Both the position numbers and the translations under genes were made by a program. The notes under the pieces were generated by a model. It was not told the origin of the DNA. It saw only the letters and a program-made list of their open reading frames with translations, and did no database searches. This document shows positions 59,642-64,000 of a stretch of DNA of 64,000 nucleotides, in pieces; the first letter of the stretch is position 1; each line of letters begins with the position of its first letter. The stretch lies in contig NZ_CP106735.1 of NCBI RefSeq assembly GCF_025639805.1, forward strand, positions 4,621,501-4,685,500. The letters run 5' to 3'. The DNA is from Reichenbachiella carrageenanivorans. GTDB lineage: Bacteria; Bacteroidota; Bacteroidia; Cytophagales; Cyclobacteriaceae.

Positions 59642-60364
59642 CTATTGAAAGAATCCTTGTTTCTGTTTCACCACTTTAGGTGCCCATATTTTTATATTGT
59701 CAAACTGCCCCGTATCATCAAAAGAGCCTACACCTATGCGTCCAGCTGCAAAATGTTGATCTTGAGCCTCCATGACAGGGTGCTGCATATTATCAAAATA
59801 TATTTGGATGATCCCTTCTTTCACCTTTCGTACGATTCTGACTTTGTGCCAAGAGTTGGTATCAGCCCAATCTACGCCAGCAGTGGTTTTAGATGCAATT
59901 TTAATTCTTGGTTCATCATTAACCAAAAAGATGTTATTCGCATGATCATCGGCAATACTTGCCAAATGTACATAGTAGAAATTGGTGGCATTTTGGAACC
60001 CAAAAAACAGGCACAGATCCCTGTGCCCGTATTCTTTTCCTGTCTGATTGAGGTCTATGTCCATTACAAAGTCCTCCACGATTATCTCTTTTAGAATGGT
60101 AATATTAAATGGAGACCTGACCGCTCCTCGGTAGTTGCTTTTTCCGAAAAGGGCCATCGTCTGACCCGTTGCTCCGCTGCCCATTTTCCAGGCAGAAGCA
60201 TCAGTAGCCTCAAAATCACTCATGGACTGTGGCGATTCGAAATCCTGAGAATATACCAGACGATAATCGTCTGGTATATCTGACTGAGCAAATAGCGGCA
60301 ACGAACCTATCATCACCATCAGGTACATCACCCAATATTTCGTTTTACTAAAAGTCATATTCAT
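59642..60364 (-). CDS. Secreted ConA-like (DUF1080/LamG-type) domain protein (copy 2)
   Basis: A 240-residue secreted protein with a signal peptide (MVMIGSLPLFAQ). A single lectin-type jelly-roll follows: DDYRLVYSQDFESPQSMSDF, GHRDLCLFFGFQNATNFYYV (segment), WHKVRIVRKVKEGIIQIYFD and GRIGVGSFDDTGQFDNIKIW. This order is typical of DUF1080-like domains. It lies between the GH105 gene (30 bp) and the lactonase gene (20 bp). With the copy at 57.8 kb it forms a pair of small secreted lectin-fold proteins in one operon. Binding or hydrolysis of the same polymer is likely; nothing more can be said. Confidence 0.65.
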   Translation of the reverse strand: MNMTFSKTKYWVMYLMVMIGSLPLFAQSDIPDDYRLVYSQDFESPQSMSDFEATDASAWKMGSGATGQTMALFGKSNYRGAVRSPFNITILKEIIVEDFVMDIDLNQTGKEYGHRDLCLFFGFQNATNFYYVHLASIADDHANNIFLVNDEPRIKIASKTTAGVDWADTNSWHKVRIVRKVKEGIIQIYFDNMQHPVMEAQDQHFAAGRIGVGSFDDTGQFDNIKIWAPKVVKQKQGFFQ

Positions 60365-60394
60365 TCAAAACAGGTCGTTAGAATTTTGTATGCC

Positions 60395-61507
60395 TTACTT
60401 ACCTCCGTAAAGTTTAAAAACCTCTGACCCTGCACTTAAAAATGCACCAGCACCGTATACTTCGGTCTTGTCTGGAGACGCATTGCCTGGTGCTGCACCA
60501 ATCGGCTGTACGTATCCGAGCATGCCCTCTTCATTCACATAGCTCACCATGGCATTCCATCCTTTTTCTACTGCAGGACCGTAAGTAGCCTTGTCTAGAA
60601 CTCCGTTGTTGATACCCCAGGCAAAACCATAGATATAAAATGAAGACCCACTAGTCTCTGGCGTAGGATAAAACTCCTGGCCTAATAGACTCATAGCCCA
60701 ATGCCCTTGTGGTGTCTGAAGCTCAAGGAGTCTCTCTGCCATTGTTTTGTATAATTTCAAAAAGTACTTGTACTCCTTGCTCTCTGGATCGAGTTCGTTC
60801 ATGATATTGACCAAACCGGCAAATACCCAGCCATTGCCACGGCTCCAGAAAACCTTCGTTCCGTTGTCTTCCTGAGTCATGTATCTTTGATCTCTATAGT
60901 ATAGACTTTCCTTTTTATCGAACAAGAAATCTGTAGTTGCTTTAAACTCCTTCATCATAAAATCTAGGTATTTTTCATCCCCTGTGATGTTGTAGAGTTG
61001 TGCCCAAACGGGTGGAGACATGAACAAGGCATCACACCAGTTCCATCTGCTCTGGTGAAATGGGCTTTTCCAATCCATTGAAGTAGTGGCTTGGTGATAA
61101 AGCATAAAATCAAACTGTTTAGTGGTAGGCTTGATCATCTCTTCATCTCCGTACTTGCGATACAGATTTACATACATTTGACCTACGGTATGGTCATCAG
61201 CATGATACATACGCTTGTAAAGCTCCCAATCTTTTTCTTTACCGATATTCTTCATCCAATTGTAATACCGATCATCGTCAGCCATCTCTGCCCACTTTAC
61301 CAAGCCCACATAGAATGCACCATTGGTCCAGTCTAATGGGTGGTGTGCTCGTTCTCGTCCGCTATAGGTATCCTTAAAATGGATGATCTGCCAATCAGCT
61401 ACCTTTTGCATCACTTCTTTTACTTCTGCGGGTTTGATATCCTGTGCTTGGACACTACCTACATGAGCCAATATGGCTGCTATCATTAATAATCTTAATA
61501 TTTTCAT
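60395..61507 (-). CDS. GH105 unsaturated uronyl hydrolase, secreted
   Basis: A 370-residue (alpha/alpha)6-barrel enzyme with a signal peptide (LAHVGSVQAQ). GH105/GH88 features: HPLDWTNGAFYVGLVKWAEM, HADDHTVGQMYVNLYRKYGD, the catalytic Asp in SRWNWCDALFMSPPVWA (about 158), FWSRGNGWVFAGLVNIMNEL and PETSGSSFYIYGFAWGINNG. These enzymes hydrate and remove the 4,5-unsaturated uronic acid left by polysaccharide lyases. This shows that the operon handles lyase products of a uronate polymer such as ulvan, a pectin-like or a glucuronan substrate. No lyase is fully visible, but the beta-helix protein at the right edge may be one. Confidence 0.92.
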   Translation of the reverse strand: MKILRLLMIAAILAHVGSVQAQDIKPAEVKEVMQKVADWQIIHFKDTYSGRERAHHPLDWTNGAFYVGLVKWAEMADDDRYYNWMKNIGKEKDWELYKRMYHADDHTVGQMYVNLYRKYGDEEMIKPTTKQFDFMLYHQATTSMDWKSPFHQSRWNWCDALFMSPPVWAQLYNITGDEKYLDFMMKEFKATTDFLFDKKESLYYRDQRYMTQEDNGTKVFWSRGNGWVFAGLVNIMNELDPESKEYKYFLKLYKTMAERLLELQTPQGHWAMSLLGQEFYPTPETSGSSFYIYGFAWGINNGVLDKATYGPAVEKGWNAMVSYVNEEGMLGYVQPIGAAPGNASPDKTEVYGAGAFLSAGSEVFKLYGGK

Positions 61508-61525
61508 GTTTACTAATTTTATACT

Positions 61526-61864
61526 TTATAAAAAATCTTCACGAATAGGGTTAAATACATCGATCAATGTGCCGGCCGATTTGCACACCACACCATGTAC
61601 TGCGTGGGGAGGAGCAAAAAAGCAATCTCCCTGCTGTAACAGTTCTGTATTGCCGTCTACTGTTACCTCAAAGGCACCGCTGGCGATATAGGTAGACTGG
61701 CTATGTACATGGCTATGAGGCTCGCCGACCCCACCTTCTTCAAACTTGACCAATACCATCATCAGGTCGTCATTATATCCGGTGATCTTGCGACTGATAC
61801 CTGGGCCAACTTCTTCCCACTCTTGTTCAGAGCTTTTAATCAATGCGTCTGTTGTGTATTTCAT
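61526..61864 (-). CDS. kdgF: KdgF-type cupin, uronate linearisation
   Basis: A 112-residue single-domain cupin. KdgF signature: GEPHSHVHSQSTYIASGAFE (H50, H52, Q56), GDCFFAPPHAVHGVVCKSAG (H90) and the end IDVFNPIREDFL. KdgF speeds ring opening of 4,5-unsaturated uronates (from alginate or pectin) to 5-keto-4-deoxyuronate, the next step after GH105. It has no signal peptide, so it is cytoplasmic, although GH105 here is secreted; the released sugar must be imported first. The gene lies 18 bp before GH105 and 8 bp after the DUF4861 gene. Confidence 0.9.
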   Translation of the reverse strand: MKYTTDALIKSSEQEWEEVGPGISRKITGYNDDLMMVLVKFEEGGVGEPHSHVHSQSTYIASGAFEVTVDGNTELLQQGDCFFAPPHAVHGVVCKSAGTLIDVFNPIREDFL

Positions 61865-61872
61865 ATTTATAA

Positions 61873-63246
61873 TTATTTCATTTTTTCCTGAACTTGATCA
61901 AACCTGACTTGAAGCGGACTATTGTACTCCAATTTGGTTTTTTCCATGTATTTCATAAAATCCTTTTTGTTGTTGTATACCACTCCTTCGCTCCATGCCG
62001 AAGCCAGTAGCAATTCAAAAGAATTGTCTATTGATTTATTGATTCTGAAAGCATGGTTGCCTTTATAATCTTCGACAAATTGATACTCGGGCTGATATTC
62101 TTCTCGCACGATCAACCCAGTGCCTACAAAATCAACTTTATACTCTTTTCTGTCATCGATATTTTCAGGGTCTTTGATAATCTCAGGGCCGCCAGAGACT
62201 ACCATTCCGTCTTTTTGTTCAAAAAGTTCTTCTTCTTTTTTCTTGCGAAAACCGTAGCCCATTTTGACATCTGTGGCATGAGGCAATAATGTGGTGTACA
62301 CAATCTTGGAGGTGCAATAACTCTGCTTGGCATACACAGTATAATATTGTTCATATTCGTAAAATCCGTTTCCAGTATCCCAATTAAAAGCTTTGATCTT
62401 AATAATCGAACGAATGGGGCCATTGGCTACTACTTCATAGGCGTATCGGGTATCGCTGACCTGACCTGCATTCCAATAAGACTTGGGCACAGCGGCGAGC
62501 TTAGTAGGTGTATAGCGAGGCATAGACACGGAATCTGGCTGGTCAGGAAACTCAAACAAACAGTTGGCACCGCCTCCGAAGGAATTGGCCACACTTTGAA
62601 TGTCAGACCCCCAGTCATGATTATGCGCTGATACGGCATAGCCGTCTAGGTTTTCCATATACAGCTGATTCGACATCAGTACAGGTTTTCTTTTAGCATA
62701 GACATCTATACTATTGGCAAACCATATCTTCCAGCCAATATTCTCGCTTTCCCAGAATGGCATTTGATGTCTACAATAGCTCCCAATATTGGCATGGGTA
62801 TAGTGTTTGTTCCACCCTCTGATATTTTCTCCTAGATAGATGAAAATACGTTTTTCAGAATTGGCAGGAATATCTACCTGAAAAAACAACTCATCCCAAA
62901 TCCCATCTTTGTCCAAATCGTCCATCTGATGGTAAATGGCGTGTCCGTTGGTTTCGGCTCGCAACTGGTGTCCTCCTTGCAAGCGTAGTAGTTCTTCAGA
63001 TGGCCCTTCGAAGGGCGGCAAGTCTGGGTCTACTACGGTCACCCACATTTCATGCAAATCGATCATCGGAAACTGCTCCCGTGTAATAGTCACAGGGCAG
63101 TTTTCGCGATCAAAATTTAGACTATTGGAGATAGTAAATTCAATTCTAGCTTTTGGTTTAAAATTACCCTGGGTATACCACGACTCACTCTCTTGGGCAT
63201 ATAACTGTCCAAAACTCAACAATAAAAGGATAATATATTTAATCAT
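61873..63246 (-). CDS. DUF4861 secreted protein (copy 2)
   Basis: A 457-residue protein with a signal peptide (LLLLSFGQLYAQ). Compared with the copy at 56.5 kb it shares the family core: LDKDGIWDELFFQVDIPANS, the CRHQMPFWESENIGWKIWFA region that corresponds to the R-x-V-P-E-R segment, a Trp-Gly-containing HNHDWGSDIQSV, SYWNAGQVSDTRYAYEVVAN and VIVREEYQP-like end. It lies 4 bp after the beta-helix gene and 8 bp before kdgF. Two distant copies in one operon suggest two related activities, possibly on different linkages. Chemistry is not known. Confidence 0.72.
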   Translation of the reverse strand: MIKYIILLLLSFGQLYAQESESWYTQGNFKPKARIEFTISNSLNFDRENCPVTITREQFPMIDLHEMWVTVVDPDLPPFEGPSEELLRLQGGHQLRAETNGHAIYHQMDDLDKDGIWDELFFQVDIPANSEKRIFIYLGENIRGWNKHYTHANIGSYCRHQMPFWESENIGWKIWFANSIDVYAKRKPVLMSNQLYMENLDGYAVSAHNHDWGSDIQSVANSFGGGANCLFEFPDQPDSVSMPRYTPTKLAAVPKSYWNAGQVSDTRYAYEVVANGPIRSIIKIKAFNWDTGNGFYEYEQYYTVYAKQSYCTSKIVYTTLLPHATDVKMGYGFRKKKEEELFEQKDGMVVSGGPEIIKDPENIDDRKEYKVDFVGTGLIVREEYQPEYQFVEDYKGNHAFRINKSIDNSFELLLASAWSEGVVYNNKKDFMKYMEKTKLEYNSPLQVRFDQVQEKMK

Positions 63247-63250
63247 ATTC

Positions 63251-64000
63251 TTATGGGTTCATTGGCACTTGATCAGGCCACATGATCTTAATTACCTCCG
63301 TTGCCTTTGAGACTTGGATATCCTTGCGATTGCTCACTTCCCTGATCTGATTTACTTTTGATTTCATCGCATTTGTTTCTTTCTTCTTGGCTGTGGTTCC
63401 GATCTGAGGTTTATCTCTGAATGAATTGCCCATTAGTACATTTCCTGATATTTCATTGCCAGTGGTTTCGCCTAGTTTCATAAACTGCTCGGCTCCTTCA
63501 TTGTAGAAGATATTGTCTTTGATCACGGTTTTGTCTGGCCATATTTCACCCCATTCCTTGTACCACATCATCACGTCGTTGAGCTCTGAAGTGGTCACGA
63601 ATAGATTGCTTGAGATTTCTGTATTGGTGATATTTCCAGAAAAACGAATCATGTGGTGTTTTTCATCTTGAAAAATATTGTTTCGCACGATGGTGCCGTC
63701 GTTGAAGGAGTTGGTCACTTGCCCCCATGAGCAAACCAGCAAACCGCCCCAGTCGTTGTGATGGCTGTAGTTGTATTGGATGATCGTGTTTTTGCACAGG
63801 TAGTCGCTATCAAACCCACTTGCATCTACGTCGCCCTCGTTGTAGACGGTGTAGCAGGCCTCGTTGAACTGCCATAGGGCATCGTCGCAATTGTAAGGGT
63901 AGGATGCATTGCCGGTGGTTTTGGTGCTATTTCGGATAAACAGGTTGTTTTGTACCACGGGCGCAGCCACCACGCGTGTGACCAATCCATTACCACCAAT
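63251..64000 (-). CDS. Right-handed beta-helix protein, N-terminus cut by window edge
   Basis: The frame is open to the right edge, so only the C-terminal 250 residues are seen. Repeating short turns with Asn and aromatic residues (NNLFIRNSTKTT, NTIIQYNYSHHNDWGGLLV, GTIVRNNIFQDEKHHMIRFS, KTVIKDNIFYNEGAEQF) mark a parallel beta-helix as in chondroitinase-B/pectate-lyase-like enzymes. A charged tail with lysines (KKKETNAMKSK) ends the protein. Given GH105 and KdgF downstream, a lyase producing unsaturated uronates would fit, but catalytic residues are not visible and a hydrolase or epimerase is possible. It is the first visible gene of the operon. Confidence 0.75.
   Translation of the reverse strand: MGGNGLVTRVVAAPVVQNNLFIRNSTKTTGNASYPYNCDDALWQFNEACYTVYNEGDVDASGFDSDYLCKNTIIQYNYSHHNDWGGLLVCSWGQVTNSFNDGTIVRNNIFQDEKHHMIRFSGNITNTEISSNLFVTTSELNDVMMWYKEWGEIWPDKTVIKDNIFYNEGAEQFMKLGETTGNEISGNVLMGNSFRDKPQIGTTAKKKETNAMKSKVNQIREVSNRKDIQVSKATEVIKIMWPDQVPMNP

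Noticed and set aside
59645..60094. 149-residue plus-strand reading frame
   Set aside because: It is a shadow of the ConA-like gene on the other strand, with a composition rich in Cys, Phe and Tyr typical of antisense frames.
63251..63985. A start of the beta-helix gene at the TTG at 63985
   Set aside because: The frame stays open to the window edge (IGGNG precedes it), and a beta-helix enzyme should be longer with a signal peptide, so the gene is truncated.

Overview
This 64 kb window comes from a marine Bacteroidota genome, probably of the Cytophagales/Flammeovirgaceae type. The evidence is two SusC/SusD pairs, lipoproteins with Bacteroidota-style lipoboxes, five proteins ending in type IX secretion (T9SS) sorting tails, a one-protein hybrid two-component system (HTCS) and very sparse Shine-Dalgarno sequences. 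Nearly all genes are on the minus strand. I see no rRNA, tRNA, CRISPR array, transposase, phage gene or origin. The window is a large polysaccharide utilisation region aimed mainly at carrageenans, the sulfated galactans of red algae.

Layout, left to right. (1) 1-8.2 kb: a truncated MFS transporter, a GH130-like enzyme, a SusD/SusC pair and a divergent AraC regulator. (2) 8.2-12.6 kb: an operon read xylB, xylA, sugar:H+ symporter. (3) 12.7-21.6 kb: a lambda-carrageenan block with a GH150-type lambda-carrageenase, three S1 sulfatases and two small secreted beta-sandwich proteins. (4) 22-30.2 kb: a GH16 kappa-carrageenase-like enzyme behind the susC-susD-surface glycan-binding lipoprotein operon. 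(5) 30.6-37.9 kb: GH127, GH2 beta-galactosidase, a DUF4380 protein and a small VOC protein. (6) 38.1-43.3 kb: an AraC regulator broken by a frameshift, and a complete HTCS. (7) 43.6-44.8 kb: an enolase-superfamily 3,6-anhydrogalactonate cycloisomerase, divergent from the HTCS. (8) 45-50 kb: three more S1 sulfatases. (9) 50.5-55 kb: an unusual membrane-anchored AraC protein that looks like a collapsed HTCS, a second GH16 enzyme with a chitin-binding-like module, and a repeat-rich T9SS surface protein. (10) 55.5-64 kb: a compact operon for a uronate-containing polymer (SASA esterase, two DUF4861 proteins, two ConA-like proteins, lactonase, GH105, KdgF cupin, beta-helix protein cut by the window edge).

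Inferred logic. T9SS-exported GH16 enzymes and the lambda-carrageenase cut the polymer. SusC/SusD and the glycan-binding lipoprotein import oligosaccharides. Sulfatases strip sulfate esters; each block has three, which matches the three sulfates of a lambda-carrageenan disaccharide. GH127 and GH2 release 3,6-anhydro-D-galactose and galactose, and the cycloisomerase carries oxidised anhydrogalactose towards 2-keto-3-deoxygalactonate. The other enzymes of that route (dehydrogenase, kinase, aldolase) and a sulfatase-maturing enzyme are not in the window.

The points most worth a second look are the collapsed HTCS at 50.5-51.3 kb, a carbohydrate-binding-like module whose two halves sit in two genes flanking the lambda-carrageenase/sulfatase pair, the dinucleotide-slippage frameshift in the AraC gene at 38.8 kb, and the pairing of lambda- and kappa-type carrageenases in one locus. 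All family assignments were made by eye from motifs and remembered family patterns; no database search was run.
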